In this document: positions 24,722 to 33,654 of the stretch, piece by piece
Layout of the letters: each line of letters opens with the position of its first letter
Position numbering within the stretch: position 1 is the first letter of the stretch
Source of the DNA: Bacillota bacterium
Lineage (GTDB): Bacteria; Bacillota; Negativicutes; Sporomusales; Sporomusaceae
Direction of reading: 5' to 3'
Length of the DNA stretch: 64,000 nucleotides
Assembly: GCA_017889705.1 (NCBI GenBank)
Contig: JAGGAB010000008.1
Span: 87,063 to 151,062, forward strand
Translations under genes and position numbers: made by a program
Notes under the pieces: generated by a model
What the model was told of the DNA's origin: nothing
What the model saw: the letters and a program-made list of their open reading frames with translations, nothing else
Database searches by the model: none

Positions 24722-26047
24722 TTAGAGTGATTTTCCCTGGGCAAACAGCCAGGCTCTTACGCCTTCAATAGTATATGCTATCTGCCATGTATGTCTATGA
24801 TTATTGCCGCCATCGTCTTTCAACCCGCTAGGTACTACCGTTCCTTTTTTTAGCACCGAATATTTAATATCGGTGTCTTCTGCAATCATTTTACTTACAT
24901 CAGCTGCGAATTCTGCGGCACTTGCCTGGCCATTCCATGTCGCCCTACTGATTTTTGCTCCAGCTTCTTCTAATGTAGCCGTAATAGCATTCATCCCTGG
25001 AAAAGCTTTTACATCCCCTTCGGAAACAACTATCCACAGCTTATCTTTAGCCAAGGGAGCCACCATCGTCGGATCCCACTGACCAGCTACAAGCAATGAT
25101 GCCGCAAATAAGTCGGGATATTTTATATTCAGCGCGATTGATGACATACAACCCATCGACTGGCCAGTAGTATATAATCTATTTTTATCAATGTTATATT
25201 GACTTTCGATAAATTCAATTACATTTACGGTAATGTCTAAATCCTCTGTTGTCTCAGAACTGTCATTAACAGTTGCACTGGCATACTGAGGTGCAAGCAC
25301 AAAACATTCCCGCTTTTCCTGTTCTGCCGGAGTTGCCCAGATTACAGCCCCAAGCCCTTGGATTAAAGTCGCTTTAGTCTCAGTACTGGTTACACCCGCG
25401 TCATGAATAAACAGTACCATCGGGTAAGATTTACTCGAATCGTAATTTTTAGGTATGAATAAATTATACTTTAAATTTTTCCCAGTTGCAGGATCCTTGT
25501 ATTCAAACTGTTTAAAAGCATCAACAACTACGTTTATTACTTTATCATTGACTACTGCATTAGAATCCGGCGTATATTTTTCTCCATCAACTGTGATGAT
25601 ATCACCTAACTGAATAACATAAACCTTTGCTGCCGCAATCTCAGGTGTTTTTCCAAATATCGGGACAAAGGTTAATGCTCCTTCATCAGCTGTAGACAGT
25701 TCTATTATGGCATATTTTCCGTTAACCCCCTGGGCTGCCTTGGCAGCTGCCGTATTGGTATACACTTTTGTTATTGTCCTGTCATTAACAGAGAAGGTTG
25801 ATTTTGCAACCTTTGAATTTTCAATATCTTTGTCGTATTCCACCGCTACAGCTGTTACCTTTTGTCCATCCCCAAATACCTCAGTGATTGCAGTAACGCT
25901 TTTTATATGTTTATGTGTCACATATTCTGCCGGCGTTTGTTTATCCGCAAAAGCATCGATTATTCGTACATCTGCGCCCGCTGCTGCAAATGACAATGAA
26001 TTCATTGCCATAACAAGCATTAGTACTGTTAATAATATTCTTTTCAC
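24722..26047 (-). CDS. Secreted esterase/hydrolase with N-terminal accessory domain
   Basis: A 441-residue protein with a Sec signal (cleavage after SFA-AA near residue 22). Residues 25-185 form an Ig-like/beta accessory region. Residues 190-440 form an alpha/beta-hydrolase of the PHB-depolymerase or feruloyl-esterase-like type: LFIPKNYDSSKSYPMVLFIH, nucleophile elbow GQSMG, and a late His in NNHRHTWQ. The start is a GTG 12 nt after AAGGA, a weak spacing. It likely cleaves esters outside the inner membrane. Substrate unknown. It stands alone. Confidence 0.8.
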   Translation of the reverse strand: MKRILLTVLMLVMAMNSLSFAAAGADVRIIDAFADKQTPAEYVTHKHIKSVTAITEVFGDGQKVTAVAVEYDKDIENSKVAKSTFSVNDRTITKVYTNTAAAKAAQGVNGKYAIIELSTADEGALTFVPIFGKTPEIAAAKVYVIQLGDIITVDGEKYTPDSNAVVNDKVINVVVDAFKQFEYKDPATGKNLKYNLFIPKNYDSSKSYPMVLFIHDAGVTSTETKATLIQGLGAVIWATPAEQEKRECFVLAPQYASATVNDSSETTEDLDITVNVIEFIESQYNIDKNRLYTTGQSMGCMSSIALNIKYPDLFAASLLVAGQWDPTMVAPLAKDKLWIVVSEGDVKAFPGMNAITATLEEAGAKISRATWNGQASAAEFAADVSKMIAEDTDIKYSVLKKGTVVPSGLKDDGGNNHRHTWQIAYTIEGVRAWLFAQGKSL

Positions 26048-26287
26048 TTATATAACCATTCCTTTCACAAACTCGGCGGCAACGATGAGAACCTGTTGTC
26101 ATCGGGATTGTTTTATTTTCATAAGATTGGTTTTATTGAGTAAATTTTAATTATCGCTCCTAATCCCCCAAAGCTGAGAATTTCCAGAAAACTTCAATAA
26201 ATTTCTAATCTGATTTTAATATATCTTTAATCAGTTTGTAAATTTGCTTGTCTATTCTTAATGTAAAAGCCAAAGGAGCTTATCCAT

Positions 26288-26491
26288 ATGACCCAAAAGC
26301 ACTTTAATAAAATTCAATTTACCGTTCAAAATCATGAAGAAAAAACCTGGAAGAAATTCTTGCGTCGCGCAGCAGTTATAGCTTTAATTGGAATAGTAGA
26401 CACCGAGTGGACCCGCTGGCATATTTCCGCATCGCCAAAAATAGCCTCTTCCTTACCGGATAATAGTATCAAGACAACATCTGCAGAATAA
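26288..26491 (+). CDS. Small protein with one possible membrane segment, 67 residues
   Basis: ATG 9 nt after AAGGAG. It has a basic N-terminal half (EEKTWKKFLRR), a short hydrophobic stretch (AAVIALIGIV) and a polar C-terminus. No family recognised. It is divergent from the esterase and ends just before a large hairpin. Confidence 0.5.
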   Translation: MTQKHFNKIQFTVQNHEEKTWKKFLRRAAVIALIGIVDTEWTRWHISASPKIASSLPDNSIKTTSAE

Positions 26492-26502
26492 GCTTAATCT
26501 GA

Positions 26503-26553
26503 TGGCCATGTGTCTGAGCGGCAGCTTTTTACTGCCGTTCAGACACATGGCCA
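26503..26553. terminator. Long hairpin between convergent genes
   Basis: A 22-bp stem with one mismatched position (26503-26524 with 26532-26553) and a T-rich loop. No T-run follows, so it may be an RNA-end stabiliser rather than a classical terminator. Confidence 0.6.
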
Positions 26554-26576
26554 CCTAGACCTTACTACTATAAGCC

Positions 26577-26864
26577 TTACTTTTTCCCAAGTTTCAAATA
26601 AGAAAACATGGGTCTTTTATTAAGGACAACATGCACCACACCTGCGCCAATAAAGAGATATCCGAACCATTCGTGGGCTTTTTTAGGATAAAAGGGCATT
26701 TCTCTCTTAGCCATTGATTTACCGCTTTCAGGATTGCCTGCCACTTGTTGTTGCGCACTTTGCGGCTGCGCATTCTGTGGTTTAGAACCAAGAGCCATCT
26801 GTACTCCTGATGCTGACACAATAATAAACGCAATCGCTAAAATAATAGACGTTATTCTTCTCAT
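26577..26864 (-). CDS. DUF4405-like small membrane protein
   Basis: A 95-residue protein with two membrane helices (residues 4-25 and about 64-82) joined by a Gln/Pro-rich linker. The second half (HEWFGYLFIGAGVVHVVLNK) carries the two His residues seen in DUF4405, a family of short cytochrome-b561-like membrane proteins that may bind haem. The ribosome site GGAGAG is 6 nt before the ATG. It is divergent from the two-component system; the shared tandem box lies between them, so it may belong to that regulon. Confidence 0.65.
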   Translation of the reverse strand: MRRITSIILAIAFIIVSASGVQMALGSKPQNAQPQSAQQQVAGNPESGKSMAKREMPFYPKKAHEWFGYLFIGAGVVHVVLNKRPMFSYLKLGKK

Positions 26865-26954
26865 AATTTCTCTCCACCTTGTTATTATTTAAAATATGTG
26901 CCTATTTTCAGCACTATATACTACTAGTTTAGTATAACCATAAAAAACTAAATT

Positions 26955-26989
26955 CTGATTAGACCAAAGTTAGAAATTGGTTAAAAATA
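26955..26989. promoter_or_regulatory. Tandem response-regulator box (site A)
   Basis: AGTTA (26968-26972), N6, GGTTA (26979-26983): an 11-bp-period direct repeat typical of OmpR-family regulators, embedded in 35 bp that match the site upstream of the efflux operon at 29 positions. It sits between the divergent DUF4405 gene and the response-regulator gene. Confidence 0.65.
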
Positions 26990-27064
26990 ATAAATAGGCT
27001 TTTCAACAAGTAAAAAACGTGGTTATATAAAGGATAGATACCTATTAGTCGGGAGGTAGTATTC

Positions 27065-27757
27065 GTGAATGCTGACTATAAGCAAATATTGATTGTTGAA
27101 GACGAGCAGAAAATCGCCCGCTTTCTTCAAATGGAATTAGAGCATGAGGGTTTCAAAACTGCTATCGAGTCAAATGGCCGTATCGCCCTCGACCGCATTA
27201 TCCAGGAAAGCTATGATCTTGTTTTGTTAGATATTATGTTGCCGGAAATGGATGGAATAGAAATTTGTAAACGAGTACGCGAGTTATCCGAAATACCTAT
27301 TATCATGCTAACCGCCAAAGATGATGTTGTTGATAAAGTTACTGGCCTTGACACCGGCGCTGATGACTATATAACCAAACCCTTTGCCACCCCGGAGCTT
27401 ATTGCCCGCATCCGGGCTGCGCTGCGCAAAAATAAACTCCAGCCCGCAGTTGGGAACGATACTGAACTACGGATAAAGAATCTGGTTTTGTACCCTGAGC
27501 GGTATGAGGCCTATATTGATCAGCAGGCAGTCGAGCTAACCAAGAAAGAATACGATCTCCTGGAATACCTAATCCGCAACCGCAATATCGTGTTAACCCG
27601 CGAACGTATCCTGCAAGAGGTTTGGGGATATGAATTTATGGGCGATACCAAAGTGGTAGATGTCTATATTCGTTATCTGCGCAGTAAACTGGATGAATGC
27701 TATAACCAAAAATATATTTACACAGTCCGAGGAGTTGGCTATGTGGTCAAAGATTAA
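27065..27757 (+). CDS. OmpR-family response regulator
   Basis: A 230-residue two-component regulator. The receiver domain (residues 1-120) has the acidic pair in VEDEQ, the phospho-accepting Asp in LVLLDIMLPEMDG, Thr in MLTAKDD and Lys in YITKPF. The C-terminal winged helix (about 130-228) is OmpR-like (ELTKKEYDLLEYLIRN; KVVDVYIRYLRSKL). The start is GTG 7 nt after GGGAGG. The 3' end overlaps the sensor gene by 17 bp. Tandem boxes in front of its own gene and of the efflux operon suggest both are direct targets. Confidence 0.95.
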   Translation: MNADYKQILIVEDEQKIARFLQMELEHEGFKTAIESNGRIALDRIIQESYDLVLLDIMLPEMDGIEICKRVRELSEIPIIMLTAKDDVVDKVTGLDTGADDYITKPFATPELIARIRAALRKNKLQPAVGNDTELRIKNLVLYPERYEAYIDQQAVELTKKEYDLLEYLIRNRNIVLTRERILQEVWGYEFMGDTKVVDVYIRYLRSKLDECYNQKYIYTVRGVGYVVKD

Positions 27758-29201
27758 ACTGCTGCGGATGCCCATTTCTATTAAATTAACCATCCTATAC
27801 ACAGCCATTTTATCATGTATCCTTCTACTTACAAGCTTTCTTACCTTTACAGGATTACTTTATGTGCTGTTTACCCAAGCCCATGATGATTTGCGGCAAA
27901 GTGTACTCAATGTAACTCATTACATTGAGAGGACAAACCGTGTTGACGACAGCATAGTAGTATTAAAAGAAAACATGCTGTCTCCGGGGGTAATACTAAA
28001 AATATATGATGAGCAAGATACCTTGCTTATTGATAGCGATACCCATGTGCCTGCTCCTGCTGCTCAGAGGAATAATCATGAATCTGATAATCGTGAATTT
28101 GGCAATCATAAAGCTAGCAATCATCGAGCTGAAAATCCCAAAATTGAGACAATGAAAAATGCATTGTCTCAATTAATTGACACTGATCGGCTTTATTTCT
28201 ATCAAACTAAAAAACAAATTTCCGTAAACGGGCGTTTACTCAAGTTACACCTTATGAAACCAATGCTGGAGCAAAATCATTTCTTGGAGAATTTAATTCT
28301 AAACCTTTTTATTACTAATGTGCTGGGGCTTATCATTGCCGTAATATCCGGTATATTCATCAGCAACCGGATATTACGGCCTATTCGCAATATAACCGAA
28401 GCTGCCAAAGAAATAGAAATCAAGAATTTAGAAAAACGAATACCTCTAACCGACAGTAATGATGAACTTCACGAATTGGCCAGAACCTTCAACCATATGC
28501 TAAACCGCATTCAGACAGGCTTTGAAAAACAACGCCGTTTTGTATCAGATGCCTCTCACGAACTTAGAACCCCTATAACGGTTATCAGCGGCTATGCTGA
28601 TATGTTGGACCGTTGGGGAAAAAACGACCCGTCCGCTTTGCAGGAAGGGATTGAAGCAATAAAATCGGAAGCCAGAAACATGTATGGTTTAATTGAGAAA
28701 TTGCTATTTTTGGCCAGAACTGATCAAAACCGGCAAATCCTCAATAAGACTCTGTTTAATACCGAACACCTCATTGAAGAAATTTATCAGGAAACCTGTA
28801 TGATTGCGCCAGATCACACCATCATTCTTGAACAAAATCAACCTGCCGATATTTGCGCAGATGCTGCCTGCATCAAACAAATGCTGCGAATTTTTATCGA
28901 AAATAGTATAAACTATACACCAGGCGGCGGAAAAATTAGTATTGCCGCAAGAAAACTAGCAACTTATTTTGAAGTCACTGTTAAAGACTCGGGAACAGGA
29001 ATTCCGGAAGAAGATCAGCCGCATGTATTCAATCGGTTCTATCGGGTTGATAAATCCCGTTCCAAAGTTACCGGCGGCACCGGACTCGGACTTTCCATTG
29101 CCAGTTGGATTGCCGAGCAGCATAACACTACCATTCACTTAGACAGTACACCAGAAGAAGGAACCACCGTAATCGTACGCATCCCGCTCTGTGAAGATTA
29201 G
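27741..29201 (+). CDS. Sensor histidine kinase
   Basis: A 486-residue membrane kinase. Order: helix 1 (about 10-42), periplasmic sensor region (about 45-185), helix 2 (about 190-215), HAMP linker, phospho-acceptor motif SDASHELRTPIT, N box ENSINYTPGGG, and G boxes DSGTGIPEED and GGTGLGLSI. The sensor region contains an odd Asn/His-rich stretch near residues 110-130 with a roughly repeated NH-x-x-x-N pattern, which might bind metal. The ATG at 27741 is in the 3' end of the regulator gene after GAGGAG. Partner of the preceding response regulator. Confidence 0.93.
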   Translation: MWSKIKLLRMPISIKLTILYTAILSCILLLTSFLTFTGLLYVLFTQAHDDLRQSVLNVTHYIERTNRVDDSIVVLKENMLSPGVILKIYDEQDTLLIDSDTHVPAPAAQRNNHESDNREFGNHKASNHRAENPKIETMKNALSQLIDTDRLYFYQTKKQISVNGRLLKLHLMKPMLEQNHFLENLILNLFITNVLGLIIAVISGIFISNRILRPIRNITEAAKEIEIKNLEKRIPLTDSNDELHELARTFNHMLNRIQTGFEKQRRFVSDASHELRTPITVISGYADMLDRWGKNDPSALQEGIEAIKSEARNMYGLIEKLLFLARTDQNRQILNKTLFNTEHLIEEIYQETCMIAPDHTIILEQNQPADICADAACIKQMLRIFIENSINYTPGGGKISIAARKLATYFEVTVKDSGTGIPEEDQPHVFNRFYRVDKSRSKVTGGTGLGLSIASWIAEQHNTTIHLDSTPEEGTTVIVRIPLCED

Positions 29202-29217
29202 CAACCATAAAAAAAGA

Positions 29218-29261
29218 AAAACTGTGTAACCCTCCCATTTCCCGGAGGATTACACAGTTTT
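29218..29261. terminator. Bidirectional terminator between the kinase and the RND gene
   Basis: An 18-bp stem with one mismatch (29218-29235 with 29244-29261), with A-run and T-run on opposite sides. It separates the two convergent operons. Confidence 0.88.
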
Positions 29262-29298
29262 TTAATGTATTTGCATAGTTTCAGCAAAGGCTATTCAA

Positions 29299-32200
29299 TT
29301 ATTTCTCTGTAGTTATAGGCTTTTTTCCGGCTTTACGCCAACTATTAAGTTTTTCGTTAATAGTCTCCACGACAACAAAGAGTACCGGAATTAGAAATAT
29401 CCCAATTGAAGTTGCTGCCAACATACCGCCAACGACGGCTGTTCCCATAGAATTTCTGGCCGCAGCACCAGCACCTGTTGCCACTGCCAGCGGCAGGCAA
29501 CCGATGATGAAGGCTAATGATGTCATCAAAATTGGCCGCAGCCTGATCTTGGCTGCTTCGATGGCCGCCTGAACCGGCTTCATACCTCCATCCACCCTGA
29601 CTTTGGCAAACTCAACAATAAGGATAGCATTCTTGGCGGCCAACCCAATGAGCATAACTAAGCCAATTTGCATATACACACTATTTTCTAAATTCCGGAC
29701 ATACTGGAACAGAAAAGCGCCAAATACACCGGTTGGTACTGAAAGCAAAACGGCAAACGGAACACTCCAGCTTTCATACAAAGCCGCCAAACACAAAAAG
29801 ACAAATACAATTGCCATCCCGAAGGCCATCGCCGTGCGCGAACCTGCAAGCTTTTCCTCCCGGCTTTGCCCTGACCACTCATAGGTATAGCCATCAGTCA
29901 ATACTTGCCGTGCTACCTCTTCGAGCGCCTCTATAGCCTGACCAGAACTGTACCCGGCTGCCTGTGTGCCATTAATTTGCACGGCTTTAACTCCATTAAA
30001 CCGGGTGATGATTGTCGGCGCATTAATCTGTTTAGGTTTAAGCAGTGTATTTAAAGGCACCATCACGTCATTGGAGCTTTTTACATAAAGAAACCGGGTT
30101 GCATCCACATCAGCGCGAAATATGTTTTCTGCCTGCACGATAACCTTATAGGCGCGACCAAATTTGTTAAAATCGTTAACCTGGCTGCCCCCAAGGAATA
30201 CCTGTAAGGCATTAAATACATCATCAACTGCTACGCCCAGCTGCTCTGCCTTTTCCCGGTCTACCTCAAATTCATAGCTTGGTGTACCGGCTTTAAAATT
30301 AGACGATATCGTAGCAATTTCCGGACGTTCTTTGGCAGTTGCCACAAATTTTTGAGCCATATTATCTAAATCATCCAGCGAGCCGCCACTCCGGTCTTGC
30401 AGCATCAACGTAAACCCGCCAACCGATCCCAGGCCCGGCAAGCTTGGGGGAGCAAAAGCAATTACTGTACCTTCTGGATACTGAGTGCCACCCATGATGG
30501 TCTGTTTAATTTCATCTCTTAACTGCAATCCGGGTATTTGCCGCTTATCCCAGGAATCCAGTGAAACCGAGATAGCTCCGGTATTAGACTTTGAGCCCCC
30601 CCCCAGCATATCCCGGCTTGGCATCAACATGACATTTTTAACTCCGGGCTGTGCACTTATGTTTTCAGCAACTTGCCGCATAAACTCAATTGTTCTATTG
30701 AGACTTGCGGCCTCAGGTAAAGTGATAGATGTCGTATAATAGCCCTGGTCTTCCTCAGGAACGAAGGAAGATGGCACCAATTTATACAAGCCCCCGGTTA
30801 AGATGATTAGTACGCTAAGCAATACTAATCCCAGGCGTGCTTTAGGAATAATCCTGACTAGCCCCTCGCCATACCGTGCCAGATTTTTTTCAAACCAAGT
30901 ATTGAACCGGCTGAAAAAGCGCGCCAGTACACCCTTGTGTTCCTGTTCTTCATGAGGTTTAAGCAGCATCACACAAAGGGCAGGCGTAAGTGACAACGCA
31001 ACAAGGGCTGACAGTGCCATCGAAACCACAATGGTTAACGCAAATTGCTTATATAAAATCCCGGTAGTACCGTTTAAAAACGCAACAGGCATAAATACTG
31101 ATGCCAACACAAAGGCAATAGCAACAACCGGCCCGGACACTTCACTCATAGCTCGCTTAGTAGCCTCTAAGGGTGAAAGTTTGGAATAACGCATATGATA
31201 TTCGACTGCTTCAATAACGACAATGGCGTCATCGACAACCAGACCGATCGCCAGCACCAGCGCAAACAAGGTAAGTGTATTGATGGTAAAACCCAACAAA
31301 CTAAAAGCACCAAAAGTACCTAATAGTGATACCGGAATGGCCAGCAGCGGAATGAGTGTCGCCCGCCAGCTTTGCAAAAATACAAATACCACAATGACTA
31401 CCAGTAGCAAGGCTTCAGCAAAGGTTTTAACGACTTCCTTCATCGATTCGCGCACAAATGCAGTACTATCAACCGTAATATTATACTTCATATCTCCCGG
31501 AAAATTCTTCGACGCTTTTTCAATGATTTCTTTTACATTACTAACAGTCTCCAGGGCATTGGCATCACTTGTTAATTTAACGCCAAAGCCGGTGGAAATA
31601 TGACCGTTTAGAAAGGCACCACCGGCACCATAATCCTTGCTGCCAAGTTCCACCCGGGCAATATCCTTAATCCTAACAAAAGAGCCGTCTGATTTTGAAC
31701 GCACAATGATATTCTCAAATTCTTTTGCATCAGTAAGGCGGCCTTTTACTCTGGCCGTATATTGAAATTGCTGTTCAGATTCTGCTGGGAGTTTACCCAA
31801 AGTACCGGCAGCCGCTTGGACATTCTGGGTTTCAATGGCAGAAGTCACTTCATCAACTGAAATACCGAGCTGTGCCATCTTCTCCGGCTGCAGCCAAATC
31901 CGCATACTGTAGTTTGAACCAAATTCATCGACTTCCCCGACACCACTAACCCGCTTGATGTCGTCAATCAGATAAATACTGCCGTAGTTTTTTAAGAAAT
32001 TACGGTCAAAACTGTCACTCGGTGACCAGAGATTAAAAATCAGAGCTGTATCTTGTGATGATTTACGGGTCGTTACCCCAGCTGTTTGTACCGTTCCCGG
32101 CAGCGAGGCGTTGGCCTGTGCTACCCGGCTCTGCGCCTGTACGGCAGCCGTATCGGAATTTTTCTCAGTCTCAAACTGGATTCTAAGCGAATAAGAACCT

Positions 32201-32454
32201 GAATCAGCGCTGGTTGAAGACATGTACACCATATCCTCAACGCCATTGACCTGTTCTTCAATAACTTGGGCAACAGTCTGATCAAGCACCTCCGCATTAG
32301 CCCCCTGGTATGTAGTGCTTACCGAGATTGTCGGCGGTGATATTTTGGGATACTGGGCTACTGGCAGGGTAAATGCGCCAACCGTGCCCAATAGCGTAAT
32401 AATAATTGACAAAACAATAGCAAAAATAGGGCGGTTGATAAAAAAATTAGCCAT
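29299..32454 (-). CDS. RND multidrug efflux permease (AcrB/MexB, HAE1 type)
   Basis: A 1051-residue proton-driven inner-membrane pump. The start MANFFINRPIFAIVLS is classic HAE1. Twelve helices and two large periplasmic loops fit the length. The proton-relay Asp pair lies in GLVVDDAIVVIEA and the Lys in AAKNAILIVEFAK. Together with the adjacent adaptor and TolC-type protein it forms a tripartite system spanning both membranes, which implies a diderm envelope. It starts 11 nt after the adaptor gene. Confidence 0.96.
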   Translation of the reverse strand: MANFFINRPIFAIVLSIIITLLGTVGAFTLPVAQYPKISPPTISVSTTYQGANAEVLDQTVAQVIEEQVNGVEDMVYMSSTSADSGSYSLRIQFETEKNSDTAAVQAQSRVAQANASLPGTVQTAGVTTRKSSQDTALIFNLWSPSDSFDRNFLKNYGSIYLIDDIKRVSGVGEVDEFGSNYSMRIWLQPEKMAQLGISVDEVTSAIETQNVQAAAGTLGKLPAESEQQFQYTARVKGRLTDAKEFENIIVRSKSDGSFVRIKDIARVELGSKDYGAGGAFLNGHISTGFGVKLTSDANALETVSNVKEIIEKASKNFPGDMKYNITVDSTAFVRESMKEVVKTFAEALLLVVIVVFVFLQSWRATLIPLLAIPVSLLGTFGAFSLLGFTINTLTLFALVLAIGLVVDDAIVVIEAVEYHMRYSKLSPLEATKRAMSEVSGPVVAIAFVLASVFMPVAFLNGTTGILYKQFALTIVVSMALSALVALSLTPALCVMLLKPHEEQEHKGVLARFFSRFNTWFEKNLARYGEGLVRIIPKARLGLVLLSVLIILTGGLYKLVPSSFVPEEDQGYYTTSITLPEAASLNRTIEFMRQVAENISAQPGVKNVMLMPSRDMLGGGSKSNTGAISVSLDSWDKRQIPGLQLRDEIKQTIMGGTQYPEGTVIAFAPPSLPGLGSVGGFTLMLQDRSGGSLDDLDNMAQKFVATAKERPEIATISSNFKAGTPSYEFEVDREKAEQLGVAVDDVFNALQVFLGGSQVNDFNKFGRAYKVIVQAENIFRADVDATRFLYVKSSNDVMVPLNTLLKPKQINAPTIITRFNGVKAVQINGTQAAGYSSGQAIEALEEVARQVLTDGYTYEWSGQSREEKLAGSRTAMAFGMAIVFVFLCLAALYESWSVPFAVLLSVPTGVFGAFLFQYVRNLENSVYMQIGLVMLIGLAAKNAILIVEFAKVRVDGGMKPVQAAIEAAKIRLRPILMTSLAFIIGCLPLAVATGAGAAARNSMGTAVVGGMLAATSIGIFLIPVLFVVVETINEKLNSWRKAGKKPITTEK

Positions 32455-32465
32455 ATGATCGCCCC

Positions 32466-33632
32466 CTACTGTTTAGCCGGAGTCAATGCATCCGGTTCAA
32501 TCATAGTTACTTGCAGCAAGCTTCCCTGTTTTGCCTTATCAATTCCTTCGACTACAACACGCTCATTGGCGTTAAGACCATCTTCCACTAGCCACATGGC
32601 ACCAACTTTACTTCCCAGCTTTACTTGACGGCTTTCGGCCTTATTGTCCTCAGTCACAACAGTGACAAACGTATTATCAAGCACTTGTTTGACTGCTTTC
32701 TGCGGAATTAAGAGTGCTCCCTGCCGTACAGTTTCCTGCACAACTATGCGGGCAAACATCCCTGGCAGCAGGAATTTTTGCGGATTATCAAAACTGGCTT
32801 TCAGGGTAATCGTACCGGTGGTATCACTTATCCCCCTGTCAATCTGTTCTATATGGCCGATAAGCGGATATTCCTTGCCGTCACTAAGCACAAGTTTTAA
32901 ATGCTCCTTAAACGAAGCCGGTAGTGAACCATTGCCACTGCGGATATATTTCAAATACTCGGTCTCACTCATGCTAAACTGCACCCACACCGGGTCAATG
33001 GAAGACACAGTAGCCATGGTAGTTGAACCGGCAACTACATAATATCCCTGACTCACATCATTCACATCAATCCGGCCATCGACCGGCGAGACAATAAACG
33101 TATCCTGTTCATTCTCAATGGCCTGCTGCAAATCAGCCCGGTTGACTTCAACAGTTGCCGCTTCCTCTTCCGCCTGAGCAACATAGGCATCTACCGTTTG
33201 CTGGGCAACCCCTTTAATTGACGCCAATCGTTGGTACCGTTCCACATCTTTTTGAGTATTATTGAGTGTAGCCTGGGCTTTATTCACTGCTGCCCGTGCC
33301 GAAACAATGGCCGACTGGTATTGTTTATTATCAATTTGAAATAATGGCTGACCTTTATAAACGGTATCGCCACCATTTACCATCTTGGCAACAATATTGC
33401 CAGACACTTTTGACATGATCTTTACTTCATTCTTCGCCTTTACCTGACCAACAAACTCACTGCTAATCGGCGTATCCCGCGTCACTACCTGCATGGCTTT
33501 TACCACTACCGCCTGATTGGCAGCAGTAGTCTGGTTTTTTGACGATATGCCACTGCGCATAATAATAGCGCCAAGTAAAATAACCACACAAAGCAAACCA
33601 ATATATAATTTCTTTGAGCCCTTGATACTCAC
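32466..33632 (-). CDS. RND periplasmic adaptor (AcrA/MexA type)
   Basis: A 388-residue membrane-fusion protein. An N-terminal helix (about 10-28) anchors it. The lipoyl/biotinyl-like halves (VKIMSKVSGNIVAKMVNGGD; FIVSPVDGRIDVNDVSQGYY) flank an alpha-helical hairpin (about 105-160), and a beta-barrel follows. There is no lipobox Cys, so the helix probably stays as the anchor. The start is GTG 8 nt after GGAGG. Second gene of the efflux operon, 22 nt after the TolC-type gene. Confidence 0.94.
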   Translation of the reverse strand: MSIKGSKKLYIGLLCVVILLGAIIMRSGISSKNQTTAANQAVVVKAMQVVTRDTPISSEFVGQVKAKNEVKIMSKVSGNIVAKMVNGGDTVYKGQPLFQIDNKQYQSAIVSARAAVNKAQATLNNTQKDVERYQRLASIKGVAQQTVDAYVAQAEEEAATVEVNRADLQQAIENEQDTFIVSPVDGRIDVNDVSQGYYVVAGSTTMATVSSIDPVWVQFSMSETEYLKYIRSGNGSLPASFKEHLKLVLSDGKEYPLIGHIEQIDRGISDTTGTITLKASFDNPQKFLLPGMFARIVVQETVRQGALLIPQKAVKQVLDNTFVTVVTEDNKAESRQVKLGSKVGAMWLVEDGLNANERVVVEGIDKAKQGSLLQVTMIEPDALTPAKQ

Positions 33633-33654
33633 TTGCCATTCCTCCTGCTTTTTC

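Noticed and set aside
26205..26235. A third two-component box near the esterase and the 67-residue gene
   Set aside because: Only an A/T-rich ATTAA-N6-ATTAA remains and the flanking 35-bp similarity is missing; mentioned only as a weak possibility.
27660..27740. Longer N-terminus for the histidine kinase
   Set aside because: The extension lies within the response-regulator gene and lacks a ribosome site; the ATG at 27741 follows GAGGAG and starts directly before the first helix.
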